A stretch of DNA of 64,000 nt from Plectosphaerella cucumerina (Eukaryota; Ascomycota; Sordariomycetes; Glomerellales; Plectosphaerellaceae): assembly GCA_020746995.1 (NCBI GenBank), contig JAGPXD010000005.1, positions 1,984,001 through 2,048,000 of the forward strand. Direction: 5' to 3'. Shown here in pieces: positions 1 through 10,306 of this stretch (positions are counted from its first letter, which is position 1; each line of letters opens with the position of its first letter). Position numbers and translations under genes: made by a program. The notes beneath the pieces are model-generated. The model was not told the DNA's origin. It made no database searches and worked only from the letters and a program-made list of their open reading frames with translations.

Positions 1-1037
1 TCTTTCTGCGAGAGGTGAGATATCCTGAATGACTCCGTTCCCTACAAATAGACGAGTATAATGGTCAACGTGGGTCCCGAAAGCAGGTTATCTTCTCGAC
101 CTACCCATGCTCACAGTTGAGGCGCTCCCTGCAGATTGCAGTCCCCGCAGGATGAAAAGGGCGGCAAAGTTGGGAGAGAAGCTGAGGCCAATGTTCGCTA
201 TTATGTAGACGGTGAAAGAGGCGAGGTAGATCGGCCGTCGGCCCAGTGTATCGGAGAGCGTGCCCCAGAAAATAGGGGTAATGCCTTGTATGATGAGGTA
301 TGATGTGATAGTCAGGGAGACAGTCCCAAGGCTGACTTTGAGGTCCTGTATCATCACAGGGTTAGACTTGTGACGAAACTGAAAGTGATCAAACTTACGT
401 TTGCAATTGCTTGCAGGGCAGGGAAGTAGATGTTCGACGAAAGCCCCGAGAACAATCCTGCACCGCCGATGATGAGGATAACGAGCCACTTCTGGCGTCG
501 ATTGAATATGTGATACTCTTGCTCAGCTTCGACAGGGGCACTGATAGGGTCTTGTTCAATGGTAAAGCTGTCCTGGAAGGGGTCTTGGGGCGTGTGAATG
601 TGGGGTGTGACAGTATTGATGTCGTCAAAGGGATTGGATGTCCTCCAAGTCGTTCTCGCTTCCGATGCCTCCAGCGCACGCAACGTAGGCTCGTCAGTGG
701 TCTTCAAGATTAGATTTGCATCATTCTTTGAAGTTCTGGTTGACGATCGTGTTTGAAGGGAGGCATCCTCGTGGTGTTGGTCTGGGTCGAACTCAGGGTC
801 GACGGTGATGATGCGGAGGCCAGCGCCTGCGGCCTTGTAGACGTTGCTTTGCACTTCTCGCCAGCCCTCCATCGTCGTAAAACGACGAGAGGCGGCGGCA
901 ACTGCCCGGGGAACAAAAGATTTGCGGTTCTCCATCGAGGGTGAAGAGTTGCAGGGTGCAGAGTGGAGGAGCTGATGGTGAGCACGGCGTGACACCAGCT
1001 CAGCTTGTCTTTCGTTGAAGCGGGCGACAGACTGCAT
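1..1037 (-). CDS. MFS transporter, DHA1-like drug:H+ antiporter (5' part, gene runs off the window)
   Basis: Probable plasma-membrane drug or polyamine:H+ antiporter. Exons read on the minus strand are 1037-399, 345-105 and 41-<1; the introns are 53 and 63 nt, both GT-AG, and the joins keep frame. About 180 hydrophilic residues precede the first membrane helix (FNRRQKWLVILIIGGAG), then come helix 2 and the family motif A loop WGTLSDTLGRRP. After the second intron the reading continues SMGNGVIQDISP, typical of the Qdr/DHA1 branch after helix 4. An upstream in-frame TTG would add six residues, but the first ATG at 1037 is preferred. The C-terminal two thirds lie outside the window, so the substrate cannot be judged. 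Confidence 0.85.
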
Positions 1038-1474
1038 CTTTTGCTGCCTATCCAAAATGGTCGTCGGGGACTAGTCCGACAATTTTGATGGCTTCGCGGC
1101 CCGGTAGTACATGACGCGGCCTTGTCGGCAGGCTGGTGAAACACGGTTAGATGGCACCAGACGACCTCCGTGACGTTTCCTGATCGCCGTGTGTTCCCGT
1201 CCTTTGACTCGGCCAGGTCCAGACAACCGAGCCCTACCTGTTACTTCGATAACGATTGATTGGTGTCTGACGCTAAAGATACAATCATGTTTCACACTCT
1301 TGACGTGGTAAAGTTGGGGGAGGGTTTTGATACCTCCATTCCGACACGGACATCCGTGCAAGGCTACTGGAGGCCGTCTTCATTCTCCATCTGAGATCAT
1401 TTCAATCATGACATTTACCTTCGAATGTGAACAAGCATTTTTCCATTTTGAAGGACTCGCATCTTCAACTCAGT
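1038..1474. other. intergenic, divergent promoter region
   Basis: Between the minus-strand transporter and the plus-strand membrane protein. No convincing ORF or motif seen. An undetected first exon (signal peptide) of the plus-strand gene could lie here. Confidence 0.5.
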
Positions 1475-2140
1475 ATGCCAGGGCTATCAACACGGCGGCG
1501 AAGAAGGCCGCCGGCCCCAATCCAAACTGAGCTCAAAGTTGCAAATGCCACCCTTGAAAGGCGACAAGGAGTCCTAGTCACGCCGCTCTCTCCGGTCCTC
1601 AAGCAGGCATCCCAGACCACTCCGAGTCCCCGCATCGTGGCTCCCACGACCATTTCCAGCAGAACGACTTCATCATCAGCGACTTCATCCACAGCAACAT
1701 CGGTGCCCATCGCCACAACAAAGCCCACGCCGACCGAGGTCACGAAAACGATAATTCAGACCCTACCGCCACCTCCACCCTCGCCTACGGTTTTCGTGAC
1801 TGTTGTCGCCCCTGTTGTGCCGCCAACAAACACGATCTCTTCCTCAACGGCCCAGATCACCGCCATCAACCCATTGCCAATAGTGGCTCCTGGGCAAGAA
1901 CAGCAAAACAAGGGTCTCGAATCCGACCATCTGGGTATCCTGCCGGTAAAGGGTGTGCTGTTCATCTCAGTCACTGGCGCCATGGGCAAGTAATGCCCGA
2001 AATCTCCCAAGCGGCACTCGAGCGACTACGATTTGCTAACAGACCCTGGCGCAGCGGGCTTGTCTCTTGCAGCACTGGCCTTGTTGGTGCTCACCGGAAG
2101 ACGGAGACAGCAGGTGAATGGGTTGATAGAGAAGCCGTAA
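1475..2140 (+). CDS. Ser/Thr/Pro-rich single-pass membrane protein (start uncertain, GC-AG intron)
   Basis: Unknown function; the layout resembles fungal wall-sensor or mucin-like type I membrane proteins. The first exon (1475-1985) encodes a long Ser/Thr/Pro-rich stretch. It ends in a hydrophobic run (GVLFISVTGAM) that is completed by the second exon (GLSLAALALLVLT) and followed by a basic tail GRRRQQ. The hydrophobic frame is only reached if the intron begins with GC (G|GCAAGT at 1986) and ends at AG 2042 (57 nt) or AG 2054 (69 nt). The canonical GT four bases later leads into a frame with no membrane helix. No signal peptide is visible after the ATG at 1475, so an upstream exon may be missing. 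About 202 aa as modelled. Confidence 0.55.
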
Positions 2141-2866
2141 GACTAGACCAATGATACACCAGAATTCTCGTTCATGACTTCCCTCTAGCACAGGCACACT
2201 GGGAGTGTTCCGCGATATGCCGTATTACCGTGGCACGGTAGTCATGTTCACCCAACAGCACCAGGGGACTCTTCATCTGGTGGGTGAGCCGCCAGCCACC
2301 ATCGTGAGGAAGGTTGACGCGTATGCCTCTGCGGTTTACCCCAAGTTTCGGGCTAAGCAGGACGGCAGGCCGGCATGGAATCGAACCGGCGATTGACAAG
2401 ATCCATAAATAGTATTCGGCGAGTGGATAGCCTTTCACCCCGCACCGGGCATCCTCTCCGCCGTCCGGCCCGTTGCCAAGCCGGGGATTGAGGGGCTCGC
2501 CCGGGCCGTCCTGGGACTGTAGTGGAAACACTCCCGTCAGCGAGTCAGCCAGGGGCACGGATCAAAACCACCTGAATGTGGTGAACCCGTCATCCGGAAA
2601 CAGCGCCTGTGCTTGAACCATCGTGGCGTGTTTGGGGAACGACGCGAATAAGGCCCTCGACGAAGCGTCCTCCAGTCACAAGGCATCGAACTCGCGTCGC
2701 ATTCGCAAGACATGGTCATTGGACCAGATGTTGGCCAATATGTCGAGTGTTGCCTGAACTCTCACATGTACATGAAGATGCGACTCGCCAAACGGACGAA
2801 GATGCCTGACAACCTGGTAATGATCAACCACAGACTGAACCTCGGCACAACATCGCTGACACGAAA
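2141..2866. other. intergenic
   Basis: No supported gene. Two short tRNA T-arm look-alikes occur (around 2371-2395 and 2680-2700), but no tRNA can be folded around either. Confidence 0.5.
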
Positions 2867-4125
2867 ATGATTCTTCTCTCGCCTTCTCTAATGCCTTCTC
2901 TGGGAGTCATTCTGTTCGCGTCTTTCGGGATTCTCGGACTTGCCCAAGAGGATCCTCCCAAGGCAACTTTTGGACAAGTCATCCCCGTCGCGGGGGCGGT
3001 ATGATTCCTGGAGGCCGCCGCTTATGATGGTCAACATGGCTAACATGGCCTTCCCGACAGATGGAACGATTTGACCAAGACTTCGTCGACGGCTTGGCCC
3101 TCGACCTGTTCTCCCCAAGAAACCGATCCGTGGTCGTGACACAAAACCCCACACCCCTGCCGGGCCGCTTTGTGACCGGTTCAAGCGGCGAGTCCTTCGT
3201 CGCCCTTCAAAGCTACTCCTACATCATCAAGATGAACGAGCCCGCGAACGACCTCATCGCAAAGATAGAGGTACCCTACAATCCTCAAAGCCTTGCTCAA
3301 ACGGGCGTTCAAGAGTCCAACACGTACGTCGGACGGCTGGCAGACGACAAGCAGAGCTGGGTGGTTGACGAAACGACCCGCAACGTCCACCGCAGCGAGA
3401 ATGTCACTCGCATCATCAAGATGACCAGTATTGAAGGAGAGTACATGCTTCTTGGCCGACTCAATGTTGACCCAGCAAATGTCTTTGTTCAGTACGGCCA
3501 GGGCGAGACAAGAACCGTCAATATGACAGCTGGCGGCCGACAGGAGGCCGAGTTCATCGACGGGCTCTGGTTCTCGTACGTCGCAGCCGCTAATATGAGG
3601 ATGAATGTCGATATCCGGAATGGCATTGACCCAGCTTCACTCCCTCCTGGAACTCAGTCACTGAACTCATTTGCCTGGGTCGTGAACACTACCAACCCGA
3701 CAGCCATGATTTCAGCGTCAATGCGGATACCTGGTAAGTACTGCTCGGAACTTTCTAGAGAGGCTACATTCTAACACACCGCAGTGAACATGAACATGCT
3801 TCTGGCATTGAGGCCGCAAGGGGCATTGCCATCTACCATGCTTGCGACAGCCAAGCGGCCGTTGGGATCACAAGGCCAGTTCACGGTGACTGGGGATGTC
3901 TCCCAGCAAGTCGTCAACGAGATTGGTCAAACCACCGTCGTCGTTCGCGACATGAGGCAACTTGATGGGGAGTACGTTCTTCTCGTAACCACTCCTGCGT
4001 CCGTCCCGAACTGTATGTCCTGGAATCTTGGCGATCCCCAAACCTTAAGCAACAAGCTGATCTCTCTCTCGATAGTGCCAAAGTCGGATAGAGAGGCAAA
4101 GGGATACCGTAAAAGGGGGTTGTAG
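2867..4125 (+). CDS. secreted protein of unknown family, 360 aa
   Basis: Four exons: 2867-2998, 3061-3733, 3785-4012, 4076-4125; introns of 62, 51 and 63 nt, all GT-AG, every join in frame. Residues 1-26 form a signal peptide (VILFASFGILGLAQ) ending near LAQ-ED. The mature part is rich in beta-strand-like segments and potential N-glycosylation sites (NVTR, NMTA, NTTN) and has almost no cysteine, so it looks like an extracellular beta-structured protein rather than a cysteine-rich effector. The C-terminus is short and basic (GYRKRGL). I do not recognise the family. The gene ends 148 bp from the converging HET gene. Confidence 0.75.
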
Positions 4126-4273
4126 TCTTGTGGCCCAGTCTCTTTATTCTCGCAGCGAGTTGGTTTGGGGCTTTTCCTTCTTGCTAGGCAGCCGCAGCGT
4201 TTTCGTTGCTTCAAAGTGGTTTGAGAGATACCAAGATGTCTATTCTTAAAGGCAAGGCAAGAATTATTATTAC

Positions 4274-6871
4274 CTATAGGACGGTCCAGTCCACCTTCGT
4301 CGCCGGTGGTAGTGCTGTCTCTACTGCCCGAAACTCGCCAATCTTCTTGAAACAGTGCCTCCCAAGCACATCATACGACACATCGCAGAGCTCCAGCAGA
4401 ACCCCCCGCACGATACTGAGGTCCCGAAAGAGCGCCACAGCGTGAATCTCTCGTGCCCCCTGGCGCAAGTCCTGGAGCGACTGCTGCAGATCAAGCGTCT
4501 TGGCAATCTGCCTGACGAACCTGCCATAGACGTTCACTTCATCCATGATGTAGCGAATCTGCCCAGCGATCTTGACCGAAGAGGCAGTCTCGCTGCTACT
4601 GCTCGCGACGATGCCCACCTCTGGCAGCGTCACACTTCCATTCTCGTTGATTGTCCACGTCGCAACAGAGGAATGGTCCTCCCTGTCGATGAAACTTTGC
4701 TCGAACGACGGCAAGAGACCGTTTACCTGTCCACGAATTTGTGATACTGGCAGCAAGTCCCCAGATGAGTTCCCTGATCTCTTGCGCTTATTCTCGACTT
4801 TGCCCGCAGCAGGAGCGAAGCGCTGCAAGCTGCGCATCTGGCGCTGCCGCCCACCCACCCGCGACAGACTGCTTGAAGTATGGAAGTAGAAGATGGCACC
4901 AAGCTTTGCAGCCGCCTCTTGCAGGAATGCGACAGGGTACTTTCCAAATACGAGGCGTTGCGGGGCCGGAGGGTGACGGAGCTCGGCCTCGAGATACCAG
5001 TCTGTGATCCCGAGAGCGGACATGATGGCAGGCGCTCGACTGGACGTGCAAGTACGCTTATCGGCGTTCATGAAGATGTCAACGGGTGGTCCCATCGTCA
5101 CCGCAATTTCGATGGCGGCTTTCAACCAGAACTGGAGAATGTCCCTGACGGCAGTAGGCAGTGTCTTGAACAGAGGATCTGTTTCGTTAGCGCTCATGCT
5201 GGGATGATTGGCGACCGCCTTGACAAAGGTATCGGGGTATGCATAGGAGACTGGTGGTTCCTCCAAGCGTATGTATCTCGCTGTTTCTGAGATGATGACC
5301 ATGAGCGCCTGAAGGGTGATAGGTGAGCCGCGACGATCCTCCAATCTCGTCCAGCCGCGGGTCCAAAGTTCCGTATTCGGGCATAGAATGGCCTCTTGGA
5401 GCGTCCACAAGGATGAGAACCAGAAGGAGAGCTCGGGGTGCCTGTATAGCATGGCTCGCGTTGCTTCTGCTGCAGCTGTTGCAGCTGGCATCAGTTCCGA
5501 GATGGCTTCGGAATGGCGGGTGCTGGCGATGCGCAGCCCTTGCAGACTCAGCCAGTCCAGGGCGCGGAGAACGCCGTCCCAATCGTCCACATCGTTGATC
5601 CAGGCAATACACTGACTCGAACGCTTGAAGATGGATGCCTGGTTGGCAATCTCGAGCTTGGCTCTCTCGCTGGTCTTGCTCTGAGGGATACAGAACAAAT
5701 CCAGCCAGACGTATCGGATGTTGAGGCAACGGAGCTGTCGTGGCACGTCTCGCACGTCGTATCGCGTGTTCTCGGGGACGGGCCAAGGAACACCAGGAAT
5801 AACAGCATCTGTTCGAGTTCGCCATCGGCCCCATGTGTGGCTGATGCAGGTGTAATCGGGACACTCTGGTAGCTCTGCCACCTGAACAGTCTGGCCGGCC
5901 TCCACATCCCACAGATAATACGGCCTCCGATTGAACTGAGCTTCTGACATGCCCGGATGTCCCGTATCGCTGATGACCACGGGGGGGTATGGCTCCGATG
6001 ATGGTTGGCCTGGATGCAGCACGGCATGTGCGAGCTTCTGTCGGGCTGTCATGCGAGCAGCCAGGTAGCGGGCATTCTCCAGACGGAAAAGGCCTTCTCC
6101 GCAGAGAAACGGCTCCCAGCATTGTGGATGGAATTCGAAAAGGAACAGCTGGAACAGTTGCGCGTGGTAAAGCGAGGTGTCGGTCTGCGTTTCCGGGCCG
6201 CAGGCCAGCATGTCTTCCTCCTGTGCGGGGTCGACAAATGTCTCCTCGGCTCTGACTTTTTCGAGGAATTCGACGGTTGCTTGCAAGAGTTCTGGGTCGC
6301 AGTACGCTGAATCCCACCAAGAGGTGAGCAAGGCAAGTGAGCGCCGGTGTGTTGGGGAGAGCGACGTGGAAAATGCCGCATCGTGTCGCGCGAGCTGTTG
6401 AACCTGATCCCAGTCGTTGAGCATTGAGTCCCATCCGTGAATCGTCGGGCGGCGTTCGCTGTCGAGAAGACCTTGGTATTTCTTCAAGTGAACCCAGAGA
6501 GGACACATGAAGAAGAGGTGTGGCTCCATGGGCTTGAACCAGCGAGCCCTCTGGATCTCGCAGTGCTCGCGGTCGGCCTCCTCGTCATCTTGCCAATCCA
6601 GTCTTGGCGCTTCCATGGCGTCTTGTCGTTCGGCCAGTGCATCGTATGCCTCCCATCCGGTCATTCGAAGCTGCTCCCATGCGGGGGAGAGGAAGTATGC
6701 CAGGCTGGCGCGACGTGAGGTCTCGTCGCTGCGGAAGTCGTCGTACCACGCATCCAACTCATCCAGCAAAGCCATGGCCTCGTCGGTAGCCCAACCCCGC
6801 ACCTGTCCACCCGGCTCGTCGGTTCGATCGGAGTCTGGAGAGAAAGACGGATCTTCCATATCTGTTTCCAT
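4274..6871 (-). CDS. HET-domain protein, 865 aa
   Basis: Single exon. The HET domain lies at about residues 338-480 and shows the family signatures YTCISHTWG, YVWLDLFCIPQ and EIANQASIFKRSSQCIAWIND-like blocks. HET domains trigger vegetative-incompatibility cell death in filamentous ascomycetes and are thought to be a TIR-related enzymatic fold. About 335 residues precede the domain; they are acidic and Trp-rich (for example DELDAWYDDF), match no family I know, and are longer than the N-terminus of most HET proteins. Some 385 residues follow. The ATG at 6871 is the first in the frame. Its partner or trigger cannot be read from sequence. Confidence 0.9.
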   Translation of the reverse strand: METDMEDPSFSPDSDRTDEPGGQVRGWATDEAMALLDELDAWYDDFRSDETSRRASLAYFLSPAWEQLRMTGWEAYDALAERQDAMEAPRLDWQDDEEADREHCEIQRARWFKPMEPHLFFMCPLWVHLKKYQGLLDSERRPTIHGWDSMLNDWDQVQQLARHDAAFSTSLSPTHRRSLALLTSWWDSAYCDPELLQATVEFLEKVRAEETFVDPAQEEDMLACGPETQTDTSLYHAQLFQLFLFEFHPQCWEPFLCGEGLFRLENARYLAARMTARQKLAHAVLHPGQPSSEPYPPVVISDTGHPGMSEAQFNRRPYYLWDVEAGQTVQVAELPECPDYTCISHTWGRWRTRTDAVIPGVPWPVPENTRYDVRDVPRQLRCLNIRYVWLDLFCIPQSKTSERAKLEIANQASIFKRSSQCIAWINDVDDWDGVLRALDWLSLQGLRIASTRHSEAISELMPAATAAAEATRAMLYRHPELSFWFSSLWTLQEAILCPNTELWTRGWTRLEDRRGSPITLQALMVIISETARYIRLEEPPVSYAYPDTFVKAVANHPSMSANETDPLFKTLPTAVRDILQFWLKAAIEIAVTMGPPVDIFMNADKRTCTSSRAPAIMSALGITDWYLEAELRHPPAPQRLVFGKYPVAFLQEAAAKLGAIFYFHTSSSLSRVGGRQRQMRSLQRFAPAAGKVENKRKRSGNSSGDLLPVSQIRGQVNGLLPSFEQSFIDREDHSSVATWTINENGSVTLPEVGIVASSSSETASSVKIAGQIRYIMDEVNVYGRFVRQIAKTLDLQQSLQDLRQGAREIHAVALFRDLSIVRGVLLELCDVSYDVLGRHCFKKIGEFRAVETALPPATKVDWTVL

Positions 6872-7460
6872 CTCAAGGACCTGGCGCTAGGAACCGTGCA
6901 GAAGATGAAATGGCGAAGTCCGCGACAAAGGGAAAAGAGGAGGCGAATAACCAGAGACCTTGGACAGTCCGTATGGGGCATTGGCGACATTGAAGCAACC
7001 ACGTGAGTGGAGATGGATCCATGTCAGATTGACGCGGCCCAATCTCATGTCGTAGGATCTCAATGAGTGGAAATCCAGTGCCCATGGAAGTAGCAAGGTG
7101 GTAAACTTGAATTGACAGAAACTTTTGAAGCTAAGATCATAAACACTAACCGGTTCCTTGTTTCATCCATCTGGTTGACTGCGTGGTTCTGATCGCCAGG
7201 TAGAGCAGGACACTGCTGCAGGACGGACAATCTTACGCCGTCCCCCTAACCTTGAAAGACTGGGTCGTCCAGCCATACCTGGTTCGCAAGCGGTGTGCAA
7301 GCCGCTGCAGTCTGTATCTCTCCAACTTTGCGCCGTGCGGTCGGTGGATGGTAGTCTGCCCTGCCTTGGAGAAGCTCGACGGCGGCGTGTACGTGTAGAC
7401 CGAGCCACCCCTGGGCAAGATGCTGAAGCCGAGATCGGCCATTGCCGACTCGAATCTCGT
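6872..7460. other. intergenic, between two minus-strand genes
   Basis: Contains the promoter of the HET gene and the 3' end of the next gene. No other coding signal seen. Confidence 0.5.
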
Positions 7461-9554
7461 CTATGGGAGAGCGCCAAGGGACTGGGACCGCGAGAACAGC
7501 GCCGTCATTGTGCCCATCGTGTTTGTTGTCACCAACATTTCGGCGCTCGCTTTGTCCTTCATCACAATATCCTCATCATCCCTCCTCATCTCCGTCTGGG
7601 TCGTCGAGGGCGGTTGAGCAGGTCGAGTCTTGATCTTTGGGTGCTTCTCTGGTTGAGGCGTTGTGGACTCATCCTCATCACTTCCTTTCCGGGACACCTT
7701 GGCATCCGCCGTGACCACAGAAGTTCCAGTTGGCATGTCGTCTGGGATGGCCTCAAGTTCGTCCACGCAGCGGGAGGTGGCCGTCGAGTATCGGGAGGCG
7801 ATCCCCCCTTGCCATGCCTGTCCCAGATCCTTATCTAGGCGACGTAGGGCGCCAGCCGCCGACTCCGGCCTTGCAATCTTTTCCCTTGGCACGGTGAACT
7901 CGGCGAGACGCAGCGAGTCTTTGGCGCCATCGAGCTCCAGGTCGACTGCCTCGATCGCAGTAATGACTTCCTGGCACCTGTGACGAGTAAAGGCGGGTAG
8001 CGAGACGGTTTTGGATAGGGACTGGGTGAGCCAAAAAATCTCGGCCACATCAGACAGGGCGTCAGCGACTTCATCGCCCAGCTCATCGCGCTGGGCGGGC
8101 TGGTTGCGGTACAAGTCATCCAGTGTCTTGATGCACTTGGCAGCTTCGGCCCACGACGTGCCGGATTTGCAGAGACGCAGAAGAGAGCGCAAGGTGGGGT
8201 TCTCCTTGGCCTTCTCCTCCGCCTTCTTGAGCTGCACCAGCCTGTAGTTGCCATCCCTACCCGGGCTTGCCGTCCTTCTGAAAAGGCCGTTGCAGGCGTT
8301 TGTGGTGGAGAGTTGGCGACTGAGCGACGCTTGAGCGCCGATGTATTCGGCATGACAAACGTTGGCGACGTGCTGCACCGCGGTCGCGCGGCGCTGGCCA
8401 ACGGAGTCTTGGACGAGGCACAGAAGCCGTGAGATGGTGAGCCATACAGCGGCTCCCCGGGCTGCGCATTGCAACGTTTCGACAAATGCCCTCGGTATAT
8501 GCTTGTCGGTGTAGGCAGGCAGCGTCCGGCCACTCTCGTTTGGCATAAGCTCTGGCCGGCTGAAGTAGGTGATGTTGACAGCGTGTGCGAGCACGCCCGA
8601 ATTCGCACGGATGAGGCGATCGTAGTCCAGATAGGCCTCTACCCTATCAGTCGCAGCGTCGACGAGATCCGAAAGGCTCACGTCAACCTCTGTGGGGGCG
8701 GGGACCGTGGCGTTCGGGAAGGTCTTCGCCGCGGCCTTACGGGCGTTCTTTGACTTCTTCGTCTTGGGCCCTGGCGGTGGCGATGGATTGTTGAGATCCA
8801 TAATGTTGTCGATGATGATGACGAGGCCCCCGAGGATATATGATTGCCTCTCGAGGACCAATTCGCCCCGGTCCTGGGGAATGCAGAGGGCTCGATCAAT
8901 GAGTGGCTCGAGCGTTCGGAGGCTGTCCTCTCGAGGGCTTTTGGGACGAATAGGGAGGCCATATTCGATTCCGACATTTGCGAATCCGACACCGTCGATC
9001 AACAGATTGTAGGAGTCGGGGTAGCGATTCCAATGGCGGACCCCGTGGTTAACTACCGCATCGTGAATGATATCGTAATCGCTCAGGCCTCCACCAACGC
9101 CGGCCAGGTATTGTTCCTCGAGACTTGTTGTTGCACGGTGGCGAAGAAGGTCCAGCAAGAAATCGGAGCCAGGCTCCGTGAGGTCTTGTAGATTCCACTC
9201 GGGGATGAAGAGGCACCTATTGCCAAGCCTCTTGTCGTTTCGGTGGCGCGGGACCTCACGATTGGCGCTACCGGCCTTGACCGCTTCGGTCCGTTTGTCC
9301 TTGTCGAGGGACCGCCAGGTCGACACGATCTCGGCCTCGTGCTGTTAAAATCGCCGAGCCAGATCTCGGTGGAGTTCCTGACAGCCAGCGCTGACGACTC
9401 CATGGTAGGTCGTGATAAATCTGAGCAACTGGACTCGGAGGACGAGGGGTAGTATGTCGCTGGAGAGAAGCGGCTGAGACGGTGTTGATGTGGCTTTTGG
9501 AAGAGTCAGGTGACCGTGCTCAAGATGGCGGCACGAAAGCACGGAAGGCGACAT
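7461..9554 (-). pseudogene. unrecognised helical protein with an in-frame TAA at codon 70
   Basis: From the ATG at 9554 one frame stays open for about 700 codons to 7461, except for a single TAA at 9347-9345. On both sides of that stop the residues look alike (amphipathic helix, LHRDLARRF before, EAEIVSTWRSL after), and the part after the stop has no early ATG. This suggests one gene that is either disrupted (CAA to TAA would be a C-to-T change in a CpA context, as made by RIP) or spliced. An intron with donor GTCAGC and acceptor TTTTAACAG, 54 nt and phase-neutral, would remove the stop but its donor is weak. The protein is mostly helical with a lysine-rich stretch in the middle and a disordered, Ser/Thr-rich C-terminus. 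No known domain recognised. It sits head-to-tail upstream of the HET gene. Confidence 0.5.
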
Positions 9555-10306
9555 CTTAGGTAAGCAGTTTCAGATCAGTGTTTAAGTCTGCCTTACATTC
9601 CCATCCATTCATAAGGTACCTGTAGTACCTACAGGTACCTACCTTAATGTAGGTAAGGTACAGTACCCCGGGCGCCATGTCGTAGACCTGCGGGTCCGCT
9701 TTAGGGGCTCAGGGGTAACACAGTGAGCTGAGGCTGGTTGGAAGCTGGCGCCGTTTGCGGGCGACGGCAAGACCTTGGCAGTACAATTGCATCCCCATTC
9801 GGCTTGATTTCTATCACCAAGGCAGGGCCCATGCGAACCGACGTCCTGATCTTGATATCTTCAGCAGCATGTAACATTTAGCCAATCGCCTGCGCTACGA
9901 TTAGCATCAAGACCGTGCAATGTTGGCAGCCCCTTGAAAAGTGGCCGGAGTGTCGGAGACGGTTTGCCATGCAGGCCCAGCAGTCATCGCGTAGGTACCA
10001 TGGCTGCATGGACACCCGTTCAGGCGCGACTTGCATGAGCTCCAAAAGTTCAACTTGAGCTTGGCCATCTCATCCACCGCGGGGCGTGTCGTTAGCGGCT
10101 TGGAACAGCAAAATCCCAGGTTGGTGCTGCAACACAATTGCGAAGAGGTTGCTCCCCCGTCCGAGATGGCTCGCCGCAGCCATGCCTGGTCGTCCGTGGA
10201 AAAGGAGCACGATAACCGATATCAGGCATCTCTTTCCTCGCTTGAATCCGTAGGTCCAGTCCCTTCCAATTCAAGCACTTCCACTCCCAGCCACAGCTTA
10301 GTCCCA
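9555..10306. other. intergenic with GGTACCT-type palindromes
   Basis: Divergent promoter region. Holds the perfect inverted repeat at 9615-9639 (see separate entry) and further TACCT/AGGTA units to about 9665. Nothing coding seen. Confidence 0.6.
9615..9639. repeat. perfect inverted repeat, 11-bp arms
   Basis: GGTACCTGTAG, 3-bp spacer TAC, CTACAGGTACC. It is followed by more copies of TACCT and AGGTA. It could form a hairpin or be a binding site for a dimeric factor; such GGTACCT-rich patches are scattered in intergenic DNA of some sordariomycetes. Confidence 0.8.

Noticed and set aside
2371..2395. tRNA T-arm-like sequence (GGTTCGATTCC on the minus strand)
   Set aside because: The flanking bases cannot form a T stem, and no acceptor, D or anticodon arms fit around it.
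5187..6506. 439-codon open frame overlapping the HET gene on the same strand
   Set aside because: Out-of-frame shadow of a gene with clear HET motifs; its composition (Arg/Ser/Pro) is typical of a shifted frame.
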